The notes beneath the pieces were generated by a model, which had not been told where the DNA came from, did not search any database, and was given only the letters and a program-made list of their open reading frames with translations. The position numbers and the translations under genes were made by a program. DNA of 64,000 nt from Pseudomonadales bacterium (lineage in GTDB: Bacteria; Pseudomonadota; Gammaproteobacteria; Pseudomonadales; Azotimanducaceae): positions 1 through 64,000 of the forward strand of contig JANQMF010000036.1 of the NCBI GenBank assembly GCA_028280225.1. Direction: 5' to 3'. Positions 55,542-64,000 of the stretch are shown here, one piece after another. How positions within the stretch are numbered: the first letter of the stretch is position 1; each line of letters opens with the position of its first letter.

Positions 55542-56976
55542 GCAAAAACCATTGTCCTTGGGGATCTACAAAAACCCAGCATTCAATTCCAAACCGATGT
55601 TGCGCAATGTAATAGTCCCGGTGTGTCTGTGTTTCACGCCGGCCATGGTGAGCCGCCGTGCCGGCCTGCCACCATTGAGTTTGTAGCCGCTCGGGGCCAT
55701 GCAGCAATGTTAATTCACTCAATCTGATGTGCCGGGGAGGAGAGAATAACCACAGAGGGCGCTTGTGCTGTTGATGGTGGCAGGGCCCGGATTTGAATGA
55801 TTTGTTGTTTAACATTTGTCCCTGCCAAGCCATTTCAGGGGTATGTTCCTGCCTGCTTTGGATACCCCGGCAGGCGTTGTCGCCGAGTTTGGCGCACAAT
55901 TCATCAACCAATTCGCTGAGTTCCCCGGTGGCGGCATCCCCGCCCGGGGACACATTCTGAAATAAGGTCCGGCTCTGATTTTGCCAAGGGGTTAAATGGC
56001 GCGAGGTAAGACGAATGCTGATAATTTCCTCAGGCAGCGCACTTTGTTCCAGTTTAAGCTTGCTGACATGCAGAAAGTCCTGCCGGTTTTGACGCCCTTT
56101 GGCAAAACGGACAGGCAGGTAAGCCACTTCCTGATGGCTGCTGGTGAATTTCCATAACAATTGTTCACAACCGAATTGGTAGGTTATGAGCCACTGTTGC
56201 AGTTCCAGGGCTAATCGGCACATTGGGCTTTTGGGATGAAGATATAGTTCACCTTTGTTACGTAATGGCTCTAACAGATGTATTTGTTCGTCAAAGGCTG
56301 TCCTGGGGGTAATGCCTTTCCGCGGGTCCGGCAGGTCACCACTGAGCTGGGCCAGATATTTCAGCAACGCCTTGCCAAAACGCCTTCCCAATTGTTTGGT
56401 GGGCAGATCCAGCAAAGGTCCCAAGGTATAAATACCCATATTGGCAAAACGCTCTATGGCTTGGGGCGGTACCTCTGCCAGTTCCAGCCCCGCCTGGGTG
56501 AGTGGCACGTCGGACAGGTGCTGCTGTTGAGACCGGGCCAGGGCAATGCTGGCCCAGGGTGTGGTGGCTACCCGGGCACAGGCTTTATGACCTAAGCTTT
56601 GACACAGGGTAATGGCGGCTGCACATACCTGTGCGTGGCTGTTGAACAATTTTAAACTGCCGCCAATTTCCAGGACAATGCAGTCGGGTGCTTGAATGCT
56701 GACATGGCTGCTGAAACGATAAAGGGCGTCTGCCAGTGCGCGCAAACGCTGAGCTTCTGCCGCGTTATCCCGCTGACAATATTTTAATTGGGGTGCAATA
56801 CTGTGTGCTGTTGCCAGGGTGCTGCCTGGTTCAATACCCTGGTCCCGGGCCTGGGCGTTGCGCAAATATACCCGGTTGTCCTGCAACACCACCACGGCTG
56901 TTGCGGCAGGCTCAGCCAGCCGGGCAGAAAATATATCCAGGGCTAAGGTTGGAAAATGCAGGCTCAGCCACAGCAT
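55525..56976 (-). CDS. imuB: Y-family polymerase-like protein ImuB
   Basis: ImuB is a Y-family polymerase relative that usually lacks catalytic acids and bridges DnaE2 to the beta clamp. The 483-residue product starts MLWLSLHFPTLALDIFSARLAEP, then LADALYRFSSHVSIQAPDCIVLEIGGSLKLFN, where classical Y polymerases carry catalytic acids; here the SDE-like motif is absent. The helix-hairpin segment is ANMGIYTLGPLLDLPTKQLGRRFGKALLKYLAQLSG. The C-terminal HYFG end (HGYFG) is family-like. It starts nine bases after imuA and overlaps dnaE2. Confidence 0.9.
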   Translation of the reverse strand: MLWLSLHFPTLALDIFSARLAEPAATAVVVLQDNRVYLRNAQARDQGIEPGSTLATAHSIAPQLKYCQRDNAAEAQRLRALADALYRFSSHVSIQAPDCIVLEIGGSLKLFNSHAQVCAAAITLCQSLGHKACARVATTPWASIALARSQQQHLSDVPLTQAGLELAEVPPQAIERFANMGIYTLGPLLDLPTKQLGRRFGKALLKYLAQLSGDLPDPRKGITPRTAFDEQIHLLEPLRNKGELYLHPKSPMCRLALELQQWLITYQFGCEQLLWKFTSSHQEVAYLPVRFAKGRQNRQDFLHVSKLKLEQSALPEEIISIRLTSRHLTPWQNQSRTLFQNVSPGGDAATGELSELVDELCAKLGDNACRGIQSRQEHTPEMAWQGQMLNNKSFKSGPCHHQQHKRPLWLFSPPRHIRLSELTLLHGPERLQTQWWQAGTAAHHGRRETQTHRDYYIAQHRFGIECWVFVDPQGQWFLHGYFG

Positions 56977-56985
56977 GTCATTTGC

Positions 56986-57951
56986 CTAATGAACAGGGTT
57001 TTCTAAAGTGTTGTGGCCGCTCCCCCCGGGAAAGGGTATGAGGGGTGCAGATTGTGCTTGCTCGGCTTGCTCAGCGGATGACAATTGGGTGATTTGTTGC
57101 GCCCGCCACAAACTGAGCTGTTCGGTAATGTCTTGCAGTTGGCGATGCTGGGTCTGGGTGGTTTCAGCAATGGACAAGGTCATGCCGCTGACCGGCCAGC
57201 CGCCCCGGCGTTTAACAATGTCTAACCGGAGTTGTCCAGGCTGGGGGTGAGCCTGCAAACCCAGGCGCAGCTCAGCCATGCTGGCTTGGGCCTGGGCGGT
57301 TTGGGGTCTGAACAAACAGGTCAGGGTATTCCCCTGTTTAGCCGCAACCTGTAAACGTTGGGTATCTTTGAGCTTCAGTTTTTTTTCATCTGCCCAGCCA
57401 AGGACAACACTGCAAGTACCGGACTTACAGGCTCGTTCAATTGACCACAAGGTATCCAGATGATTTTGCGGATGAATCAGTAAAATTTTGTTGATGTTAA
57501 TGCCCACCGCTTCTAAAGCAGGGGCATAGGGAATAAAGGGCGGATTGACCCAGGCAATCCAGCGATGCTGATCCCGGCTGAGAGTTTTGAGGGCGGGTGC
57601 TAACAAGCGCAATTCGCCCACCCCGGCTGAGGTCAGCAAAAATTCGACCAGGCCTGCAGTGGGCCAGCCTTGTTCAGGCAGATGGGCATCTAATGCGGCA
57701 TAGCCGGTTTGGGTGCCGGTGTTTTGTGTTTTGGCGAGCTGACCTGCCCGCCAAAGATCAGGGTGCTGCAGCAGTTTTTCTTTAGCACTCTTTATATCGG
57801 CACTATTTATATCAGCGCTATTTATATCAGCGCTATTTATATCCTCTGATATATCAGAGGCATTTGTTATATCAGGGGTATTTGCTGCAGGTGTGTTGGT
57901 TGAAGTGGTATGGGTTGCGGGCTTGACGGTGCGGCGGCTCTGTTTCATCAC
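56986..57951 (-). CDS. imuA: SOS mutasome protein ImuA
   Basis: ImuA is a RecA/SulA-like protein required for ImuB-DnaE2 mutagenesis. The 321-residue product has the family core LLQHPDLWRAGQLAKTQNTGTQTGYAALDAHLPEQGWPTAGLVEFLL, ELRLLAPALKTLSRDQHRWIAWVNPPFIPYAPALEAVGI, and LDTLWSIERACKSGTCSVVLGWADE. The first about 60 residues are unusual: Thr/Asn-rich, then a repeated ADINS unit encoded by 15-base tandem repeats. The start is GTG at 57951 or the adjacent ATG at 57948. A LexA box lies directly upstream. Confidence 0.9.
   Translation of the reverse strand: MMKQSRRTVKPATHTTSTNTPAANTPDITNASDISEDINSADINSADINSADIKSAKEKLLQHPDLWRAGQLAKTQNTGTQTGYAALDAHLPEQGWPTAGLVEFLLTSAGVGELRLLAPALKTLSRDQHRWIAWVNPPFIPYAPALEAVGININKILLIHPQNHLDTLWSIERACKSGTCSVVLGWADEKKLKLKDTQRLQVAAKQGNTLTCLFRPQTAQAQASMAELRLGLQAHPQPGQLRLDIVKRRGGWPVSGMTLSIAETTQTQHRQLQDITEQLSLWRAQQITQLSSAEQAEQAQSAPLIPFPGGSGHNTLENPVH
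57793..57842 (-). repeat. 15-bp tandem repeats inside imuA
   Basis: Three copies of TATATC(A/G)GC(G/A)CTATT plus a partial one encode repeated Ala-Asp-Ile-Asn-Ser in the N-terminal part of ImuA. The unit length is a multiple of three, so copy changes keep the frame. Confidence 0.9.
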
Positions 57952-57959
57952 GACAACTA

Positions 57960-58006
57960 CTGTGTTTTTATACAGGGCCGTTCAGGTTAACTGTATATAT
58001 AACCAG
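57960..58006 (-). promoter_or_regulatory. two LexA boxes before imuA-imuB-dnaE2
   Basis: CTGTGTTTTTATACAG (57960-57975) is a perfect CTGT-N8-ACAG site that starts nine bases before the imuA GTG. CTGTATATATAACCAG (57991-58006) matches at all but one core base (CCAG for ACAG) and has the AT-alternating centre of strong SOS boxes. The two sites are 31 bases apart, about three helical turns, so LexA dimers could bind the same face. This fits SOS control of the mutagenesis cassette. Confidence 0.85.
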
Positions 58007-58064
58007 TAGTCAAGCGCATTCTTCTGCCGGCAGGTCAGCCGGTTCACGTCAGGTCATGGCGTGC

Positions 58065-59630
58065 CTACAGCACCGCTTCAATCAGGTGAGGACCCGGGGT
58101 GGACAATGCTGCCGCCAGCGCGGTATTCATTTCTTCAGCGGTTGTGGCGCGACTGGCGTCAACCCCCATACCCTGGGCCATGGCCACCCAATCCAGGTCG
58201 GGACGGGTGAGTTCCATCATGTCCATGGCCTTACGCCCGGGGTTACTGGCACCCACCCGCATAAATTCAACTTGCAGAATGGCGTATTTACGGTTCGAAA
58301 ACACAATATTGGTCACATTCAATTGTTCACGCGCCTGCGTCCACAAGGCTTGTACGGTATACATGCCACTGCCGTCCGCTTGCAATCCCAGCACCTGCCG
58401 GTCCGGACAGGCAATGGCCGCGCCGACCGTGGCCGGTAAACCCATGCCGATGGCCCCGCCGGTCAAATCCAGCCAGCTATGTGGGTGAGCACCCCTGGTA
58501 AATTCCGGCATGGCAAATCCCGCCGTGGCGGCTTCATTCACTACAATGGCTTGTTCCGGCATCAGGGCGGCTACACTTTGGGCAATACTCTCCGGTGTCA
58601 GCGGCCCCTTGGGTAGTGGTGGCAGGGATAATGCCGTCAGCGGCGCGCTTTGTTGTTTTGCCCCAACAGCTTCGGCTAACTGCGCCAAAGCGCCAAGAGT
58701 GTCTTCACCGGGCAAGGATAGCTGATGGGTTTGGGCATGGCCCGGTGTGAGTTTGCTGGCTTTGCCGGGATAAGCAAAAAAACTGACCGGCGCCTTGGTG
58801 TCCAACAGAATAATGTGCTGATAAGGGTGTAAAACCTCTTCCGCCTGTTCGGCAAAGTAGGGGAGCCGGGGCAGATCAAAACGCCCGGCACCCCGTTCGA
58901 TGCGGCTGATAAATGTATCACCCAAGGCATCAGCACCGGTGGCCGCGGTAATTTGGCCCAACAGTGCCAATCCGGTTTCGGTTACTGCCTGACCGTTACA
59001 CAGGAATACACAGGACTCTCCGGATTTCAACACTTTGGCCACGGGGTCGAGACGTTCGGCGGGTACCGGGCTTGCCGGCGTATCCGCCAGGGGTTCGGCA
59101 GGGGCCACTGCTTCGTCCCAGGCCGCATCAGCGGGTAAAATCAACGTAGCAATCTGACCAGGCCCCTGGCGGGCAGCCTGTACCGCCCGGGCCCCGTCGG
59201 CTGCTACCGATGCAGCATCCGGGGTCAGGTGTATCCAGGCTGATACCGGTGCGGCAAATCCTTCTATATCGGATGTCAGCGGTGCATCCAGGGCGCGATG
59301 ATATGTGGCGTGTTCGCCGACCACATTAACAACGGGGCTGTTAGCACGTCGTGCATTGTGCAGATTGGCCAGACCGTTGGCTAAACCAGGCCCCAGATGC
59401 AGCAGGGTACATGCGGGTTTGCCGGCCATGCGTGCATAGCCGTCCGCGGCCCCGGTGACAACCCCTTCGAAAAGGCCCAGCACTGCCCGCATGCCATCCT
59501 GTTGATCCAGGGCTGCCAAAAAATGCATTTCGCTGGTGCCGGGATTTGTAAAACAAACCTCTACACCACAATTCACCAGGGTCTGCAATAGGGATTGGGC
59601 GCCGTTGAGCGTCATTTGTTCCGCGGTCAT
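58065..59630 (-). CDS. ThDP-dependent acetolactate-synthase-like enzyme
   Basis: The 521-residue product belongs to the thiamine-diphosphate family of acetolactate synthase large subunits and relatives. The cofactor-activating Glu is in CFTNPGTSEMHF. The ThDP/Mg motif runs GGAIGMGLPATVGAAIACPDRQVLGLQADGSGMYTVQALWTQAREQLNVTNIVFSNRKYAIL. AGGAG six bases before the ATG at 59630 decides the start over the longer open frame to 59720. No small regulatory subunit (IlvH) or other branched-chain gene is nearby, so it is probably a paralogue with another 2-keto-acid substrate rather than the anabolic IlvB. Confidence 0.82.
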   Translation of the reverse strand: MTAEQMTLNGAQSLLQTLVNCGVEVCFTNPGTSEMHFLAALDQQDGMRAVLGLFEGVVTGAADGYARMAGKPACTLLHLGPGLANGLANLHNARRANSPVVNVVGEHATYHRALDAPLTSDIEGFAAPVSAWIHLTPDAASVAADGARAVQAARQGPGQIATLILPADAAWDEAVAPAEPLADTPASPVPAERLDPVAKVLKSGESCVFLCNGQAVTETGLALLGQITAATGADALGDTFISRIERGAGRFDLPRLPYFAEQAEEVLHPYQHIILLDTKAPVSFFAYPGKASKLTPGHAQTHQLSLPGEDTLGALAQLAEAVGAKQQSAPLTALSLPPLPKGPLTPESIAQSVAALMPEQAIVVNEAATAGFAMPEFTRGAHPHSWLDLTGGAIGMGLPATVGAAIACPDRQVLGLQADGSGMYTVQALWTQAREQLNVTNIVFSNRKYAILQVEFMRVGASNPGRKAMDMMELTRPDLDWVAMAQGMGVDASRATTAEEMNTALAAALSTPGPHLIEAVL

Positions 59631-59806
59631 ATCTGCTCCTGTTGACCCGAAGTGACGGGTGGATTGGGTTTTTCCGCCCAAGGATTTCATTTTTAGACCC
59701 AAGATGCCAATTTCAGGCAAAAATTATTTTGTCCGTGATTGGCCAGATGGTGATTGCAGGTCGCAGTGAACTTCCATAGGCTGCTTGTTTTTGCCGGATA
59801 TATTTT

Positions 59807-61204
59807 ATGGCCTATGACTATGACCTATACGTAATTGGCGCTGGGTCCGGGGGTGTGCGCGCAAGCCGGATTTCCGCAAACTATGGTGCTCGGGTTGCGG
59901 TTGCAGAGTCCACTTATCTGGGGGGAACCTGTGTCAATGTCGGCTGCGTGCCCAAAAAATTATTTGTCTATGGCTCTCATTTTCATGAGGAATTTGAAGA
60001 CGCTGCCGGCTTTGGCTGGCAGGTGAACGCTGAAGGATTTGACTGGCCAACGTTGCGCGATAACAAAAGCCGGGAAATCGAACGGCTCAACGGCATCTAT
60101 CGTAACCTGCTTGAGGGTGCCGGTGTGGATCTGCACGAAGGTCATGCGCAACTGCTGGACGCCCATACCGTATCCGTCAACGGCCAGACTTATACCGCAG
60201 ACAAAATTCTGATTGCCTCGGGCGGCTGGCCCTCGGTGCCTGACTTCCCCGGCCGGGAACATGTCATCACGTCCAATGAGGCATTTTATCTGCCCTCCTT
60301 TCCGCAACGTGTGGTGGTGGTGGGTGGAGGTTATATCGCGGTGGAATTTGCGGGTATTTTTGCCGGCCTGGGTGCACAAACCACACTGATGTACCGCGGA
60401 CCTCTGTTTCTGCGTGGCTTCGACAACTCCGTTCGAGAATTTGTTGCGGAAGAGCTGCCGAAGAAGAATGTCAACATCCGTTTTGACACTCAGGTGGAAC
60501 GTATTGAAGTGGCTGCCAAACCAACCGATAGTCAACATCAAGAAGGCCAAGGAGAAGTGCGACAGTTGCATCTAAATGACGGTAGCGTTGTCGAAGCAGA
60601 TTTGGTGTTATATGCCACCGGACGCAAACCCAATACACAAAACCTGGGTTTGGAGAACGCCGGTGTGGCTTTGGGCAAGGGTGGTGAGATACTGGTGGAT
60701 GAAGATTACCGCACCAACGTAGACAATATTTATGCGATTGGCGACGTCACCGATAGAATTCAGTTGACCCCGGTGGCCATTGAAGAAGGAATGTGCATTG
60801 CCAACAATTTATTTACGGACCAGCCGAAAAAACGTCTCAATTACAACAATATTGCTACGGCGGTTTTTTGCCAGCCCAATATCGGCACTGTTGGCCTGAC
60901 GGAGGCTCAGGCCGTGGCGGACTATCCCGAGGATCTGGATATTTACGAATCAACGTACAAACCCATGAAACATACCCTCAGCGGCAGGGATGAGCGCAGT
61001 TTTATGAAAATGATTGTACGCCGCAGCACCGATGTGGTTTTGGGTGTGCACATGGTTGGTCCCGATGCTGGGGAAATCATGCAAGGCATGGCCGTGGCCA
61101 TGGTGGCTGGCGCCACCAAAACCCAGTTTGACGAAACCGTTGGCATACATCCCACCGCGGCAGAAGAGCTGGTTACCCTGCGTGAAGTGAGCAGGCAGGC
61201 GTGA
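59807..61204 (+). CDS. gorA: glutathione-disulfide reductase
   Basis: This flavoenzyme reduces oxidised glutathione with NADPH. The 465-residue product has the FAD motif [26 protein letters not shown], the redox-active disulfide Cys42/Cys47 ([13 protein letters not shown]), the NADP Rossmann motif [42 protein letters not shown], and the C-terminal His448 (GIHPTAAEE). A short Gln-rich insert ([10 protein letters not shown]) lies near residue 245. The ATG at 59807 agrees with the family start. It is divergent from the ThDP enzyme gene. Confidence 0.94.
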   Translation: MAYDYDLYVIGAGSGGVRASRISANYGARVAVAESTYLGGTCVNVGCVPKKLFVYGSHFHEEFEDAAGFGWQVNAEGFDWPTLRDNKSREIERLNGIYRNLLEGAGVDLHEGHAQLLDAHTVSVNGQTYTADKILIASGGWPSVPDFPGREHVITSNEAFYLPSFPQRVVVVGGGYIAVEFAGIFAGLGAQTTLMYRGPLFLRGFDNSVREFVAEELPKKNVNIRFDTQVERIEVAAKPTDSQHQEGQGEVRQLHLNDGSVVEADLVLYATGRKPNTQNLGLENAGVALGKGGEILVDEDYRTNVDNIYAIGDVTDRIQLTPVAIEEGMCIANNLFTDQPKKRLNYNNIATAVFCQPNIGTVGLTEAQAVADYPEDLDIYESTYKPMKHTLSGRDERSFMKMIVRRSTDVVLGVHMVGPDAGEIMQGMAVAMVAGATKTQFDETVGIHPTAAEELVTLREVSRQA

Positions 61205-61212
61205 GTGGGTAG

Positions 61213-61254
61213 ATATGAGTGGTAGGGTATGAGCGGCAGGGTATGAGCGGCAGG
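61213..61254 (+). repeat. three 14-bp tandem repeats after gorA
   Basis: The unit GTATGAGCGGCAGG occurs twice in full (61227-61254), preceded by a diverged copy (61213-61226), between gorA and the phosphatase gene. It is probably a slippage product; each unit contains an ATG without a following frame of note. Confidence 0.85.
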
Positions 61255-61271
61255 TATAAGACGGACAGCAC

Positions 61272-62666
61272 GTGAAAATATTCAGCTGCACCGGATTATT
61301 GATAACGGGGATTTTAAGTTGCCTGGGGGTGCAGGCGCAGAATGTCATCCTGTTTGTTGGTGATGGCATGGGCATCAGTACAATTACCGCGGCCCGCATC
61401 TACGCCGGCCAGCAGGCCGGACAACCCGGGGAAGAATATAGCTTGGCATTTGAACACTTTCCCAACCTTGCCCTGGTTAAAACTTATAACTTCGACGCTC
61501 AGGTGCCGGACAGTGCAGGCACCATTTCTGCCATGCTGACGGGTCAGAAAACCCGCATGGGGGTGCTGGGTGTCAATCACTCGGTGGCGCGCGGGGATTG
61601 TGAGCGTGCGCTAAAACACGAGTTGCCGACGTTGTTTGAACTGGCGGAGGAGGGTGGCTTTGCCACCGGCGTCGTCACCAACACCCGAATTACCCATGCC
61701 ACTCCGGCAGGGGCATATGCCCATACACCGGATCGGGACTGGGAAGACAATACCCTGGTACCGCAAGCCGCCTTAACCCTGGGGTGCAGGGACATTGCCC
61801 GGCAGCTTATCGAATTTGGTCACGGTGATGGCCTGGACGTGATTTTGGGCGGCGGGCGCAGTAACTTTTTCCCCGTGGGTGTTAAGGATGCTGAGCACCC
61901 GGACAAAGCCGGACGGCGCACCGACGGCCGTAATCTGGTTGAGGAATGGCTTGCTGACGGTGGGGATCGGCATTACGTGTGGAATCAACAGCAGTTTGCC
62001 GAGTTTACCCCGGGCAAAAACAAACAGCTGATGGGCTTGTTTGAGCCGTCGCATCTCAACTTTGAAGTAGACCGCGGCAAGGACGTAGCCGGCGAGCCGT
62101 CCCTGGCGGAAATGACCGGTTTAGCGATCAGCCAGCTACAACAGCGCGGTCAGCCCTTTTTGCTGCTGGTAGAAGGCGGGCGCATCGATCATGCCCATCA
62201 CTTTGGCAACGCTTACCGGGCGCTTACCGATACGGTGGCGCTGTCCGCTGCCGTGGCCCAGGCGCTGAGCCAGGTTGATTCAGCACAAACGCTGATTATC
62301 GTCACCGCGGATCACAGTCACACACTAACGATCAGTGGCTATCCGCAACGGGGCAATCCCATTCTGGGTAAGGTTAAGGGCCCCGGGCCTGTTCCCGGGA
62401 TGGAGAATCCACCCTATACCACCCTGGGTTATGCAAACGGCCCGGGTTATAAAGACAGGTATCCTGATCTGCGTCAGGTCGACACCACAGCACCGGACTA
62501 CCGGCAAATTGCCGCAGTGCCCTTACAAATAGAAACGCATGCCGGCGAAGATGTGGCGGCTTTTGCAACCGGCCCCGGGGCCCACGGGGTGCGTGGTGTC
62601 ATGGAGCAAAACGCACTGTTTGATGTGATGCGGCGTGTGCTGTTCGACACTCAAGATCACCCATAA
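61272..62666 (+). CDS. alkaline phosphatase (PhoA family)
   Basis: The 464-residue product is a secreted phosphomonoesterase. A signal peptide covers about residues 1-22 (ends GVQA). Asp31 in ILFVGDGMG is a metal ligand, and Ser81 in VPDSAGTISAMLTGQKT is the nucleophile. Other metal-site motifs are TRITHATPA, VILGGGRSNFFP, LLVEGGRIDHAHHFGNA, and IVTADHSHTL; ATGPGAHGVRGVMEQNALF closes the active site. The start is GTG at 61272. It belongs to the zinc/magnesium PhoA class and should act in the periplasm to release phosphate. No Pho box was recognised upstream. Confidence 0.92.
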   Translation: MKIFSCTGLLITGILSCLGVQAQNVILFVGDGMGISTITAARIYAGQQAGQPGEEYSLAFEHFPNLALVKTYNFDAQVPDSAGTISAMLTGQKTRMGVLGVNHSVARGDCERALKHELPTLFELAEEGGFATGVVTNTRITHATPAGAYAHTPDRDWEDNTLVPQAALTLGCRDIARQLIEFGHGDGLDVILGGGRSNFFPVGVKDAEHPDKAGRRTDGRNLVEEWLADGGDRHYVWNQQQFAEFTPGKNKQLMGLFEPSHLNFEVDRGKDVAGEPSLAEMTGLAISQLQQRGQPFLLLVEGGRIDHAHHFGNAYRALTDTVALSAAVAQALSQVDSAQTLIIVTADHSHTLTISGYPQRGNPILGKVKGPGPVPGMENPPYTTLGYANGPGYKDRYPDLRQVDTTAPDYRQIAAVPLQIETHAGEDVAAFATGPGAHGVRGVMEQNALFDVMRRVLFDTQDHP

Positions 62667-62696
62667 ACTCATCCTGGTCGTCAGAAAGGACATGTC

Positions 62697-64000
62697 ATGC
62701 AATTGATTGAAAACGCGCTGAATTTTCTGGATGGCATTTTGGGCAGTGCGTTCTATTTTCCAATCCTGTTGCTGGGTGTGGGTGTATTTTTCACCTTTTA
62801 TCTCGGCTTTCCCCAAGTGCGTTTTTTTAATCATGCCTGGAAGGTATTGCGTGGCAGATACAGCAATGACAGTGATCCCGGTGATACCTCTCATTTTCAG
62901 GCGCTGTCCACCGCGTTGTCCGGCACCGTTGGCACCGGCAATATCGGTGGTGTTGCCTTTGCCATATTTTTGGGTGGGCCTGCCGCATTGTTCTGGATGT
63001 GGGCCACCGCCTTTGTCGGCATGACCACCAAGTATGTTGAGGTGTCGATCAGCCACAAGTATCGGCATAAGGATGACCGGGGCCAGATGGTGGGTGGCCC
63101 CATGAACTACATGGAAAGTGGCCTCAATCTGAAGTGGCTGGCAGTATTTTTTGCCATAGCCACGGTCATCAGTTCTTTTGGCAGTGGTAACCTTCCTCAG
63201 GCCAACAATATGGCTTCGGGCCTTGAGTCTTCCTTCAACATCCCCACCTATGTCAGCGGCGGGGTGCTTGCCATTCTGCTGGGTCTGGTGATTGTCGGCG
63301 GTATCCAGCGCATTGCTAAAGTTGCCAGCACCCTGGTGCCTCTGATGGGGGTCCTGTATGCCATTGGTGCATTTGCGGTGATCCTCACCAACGCTGAAAA
63401 CATCATACCGTCTTTCCTGGCCATCATTGGGGACGCCTTTACCGGCTCAGCGGCAACCGGTGGTTTTCTGGGCGCAACCTTTGCTTATGCTTTTAATCGC
63501 GGTGTTAACCGGGGCCTGTTTTCCAACGAAGCAGGCCAAGGGTCAGCTCCAATTGCACACGCTGCGGCGCGTACCAAGGAACCCGTGGCGGAAGGCATGG
63601 TGGCCATATTGGAACCCTTTATCGACACGTTGATCATTTGCACCCTGACCGGTCTGGTCATTTTGTCATCCGGTGTCTGGCAGCAGAAATATCACAATAC
63701 CTTTGCTGTATTCGACACCGAAATTGTTCAGGGGCAGTACAGCGAGGCAAACCCAACCGATGTGCAACAACTGTTTGCCCACATGGATCTGGTGAAACCC
63801 AAGGACGATCCGGTAAAACCGTTTAACGGTGAGGTCAAGGTGGAAGGCGGAGTTTTTTCCGCTGATGGGTTTACCGTTTTGCACAATCGCAGCATTGCCG
63901 AAGACGTACAGATCCGGTCCGGGGGGCAGTTGTTTTCAGGCACGGTTGTGGTGGTCGACGGACACCTTGAAGACCCCGCCTTGGAATTGAGTGGACGTTC
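62697..64000 (+). CDS. AGCS-family alanine/glycine:cation symporter, 5' part
   Basis: The frame is open from the ATG at 62697 to the window end, so the protein is cut after about 434 residues. AAGGA lies six bases before the start. Family marks are [15 protein letters not shown], the [40 protein letters not shown] signature of sodium:alanine symporters, [19 protein letters not shown], and [26 protein letters not shown]. About eight helices are visible. After [10 protein letters not shown] comes a long hydrophilic insert (from about residue 330) that is common in marine members of the family. It follows the phosphatase gene by 30 bases. Confidence 0.9.
   Translation, partial: MQLIENALNFLDGILGSAFYFPILLLGVGVFFTFYLGFPQVRFFNHAWKVLRGRYSNDSDPGDTSHFQALSTALSGTVGTGNIGGVAFAIFLGGPAALFWMWATAFVGMTTKYVEVSISHKYRHKDDRGQMVGGPMNYMESGLNLKWLAVFFAIATVISSFGSGNLPQANNMASGLESSFNIPTYVSGGVLAILLGLVIVGGIQRIAKVASTLVPLMGVLYAIGAFAVILTNAENIIPSFLAIIGDAFTGSAATGGFLGATFAYAFNRGVNRGLFSNEAGQGSAPIAHAAARTKEPVAEGMVAILEPFIDTLIICTLTGLVILSSGVWQQKYHNTFAVFDTEIVQGQYSEANPTDVQQLFAHMDLVKPKDDPVKPFNGEVKVEGGVFSADGFTVLHNRSIAEDVQIRSGGQLFSGTVVVVDGHLEDPALELSGR

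Noticed and set aside
58065-59630. Anabolic acetohydroxyacid synthase IlvB of an ilvBHC operon
   Set aside because: No ilvH or ilvC follows and the protein is shorter than anabolic IlvB.

Overview
The window is chromosomal DNA of a gammaproteobacterium. The left third carries a gene order typical of the Pseudomonadales/Oceanospirillales/Cellvibrionales group: truD-pcm-DUF368-nlpD-rpoS, fdxA-mutS, recA-recX, alaS-lysC-csrA. The proteins read cleanly as members of these families. I do not assign a genus.

Layout. Bases 1-13.3 kb are housekeeping genes: RNA modification, protein repair, cell envelope, stationary-phase sigma factor, mismatch and recombinational repair with a visible SOS box, alanyl-tRNA synthetase, aspartokinase and CsrA. 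From 13.7 to 17.9 kb there is a three-gene, overlapping operon: an LpxL/HtrB-like acyltransferase, an HlyD-type adaptor and a C39-peptidase ABC exporter. It is built like a microcin/bacteriocin secretion unit, but I see no precursor gene. From 17.9 to 24.5 kb there is a mixed set: small P-loop kinase, MFS transporter, HerA-like ATPase, GNAT acetyltransferase, a multi-pass membrane protein and an amidase.

The accessory region runs from about 24.5 to 47.2 kb. It holds two tandem giant genes of about 2,800 codons each. Both encode the same architecture: an N-terminal part with degenerate AAA-like segments, two AAA+ modules of dynein-related/midasin type, a long unclassified middle, a transglutaminase-like domain with an intact Cys-His-Asp triad, and an LRR-like C-terminus. 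A third copy survives only as its last about 65 codons just upstream. Next come a DUF4062/NB-ARC-like/TPR protein of the kind found in bacterial NLR-like defence, and an unrecognised ORF. The region ends at tRNA-Ser(UGA), beside 88-bp direct repeats and a fragment of a second tRNA-Ser 3' end, which look like integration or recombination scars. No integrase or transposase is visible.

From 47.4 kb the core-like genome resumes. It has three nucleotide-sugar genes (galE, a UDP-glucuronate-4-epimerase-like gene, a UDP-sugar dehydrogenase) divergent from an ExeA/XrtA-associated-type ATPase. The SOS mutagenesis cassette imuA-imuB-dnaE2 follows, with one perfect and one near-perfect LexA box. The window closes with a ThDP-dependent acetolactate-synthase-like enzyme, glutathione reductase, alkaline phosphatase and the start of an AGCS-family symporter cut by the window end.

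The most promising candidate for an undescribed system is the tandem giant AAA+/transglutaminase/LRR pair with its STAND-type neighbour. The peptide exporter operon with an acyltransferase is second.
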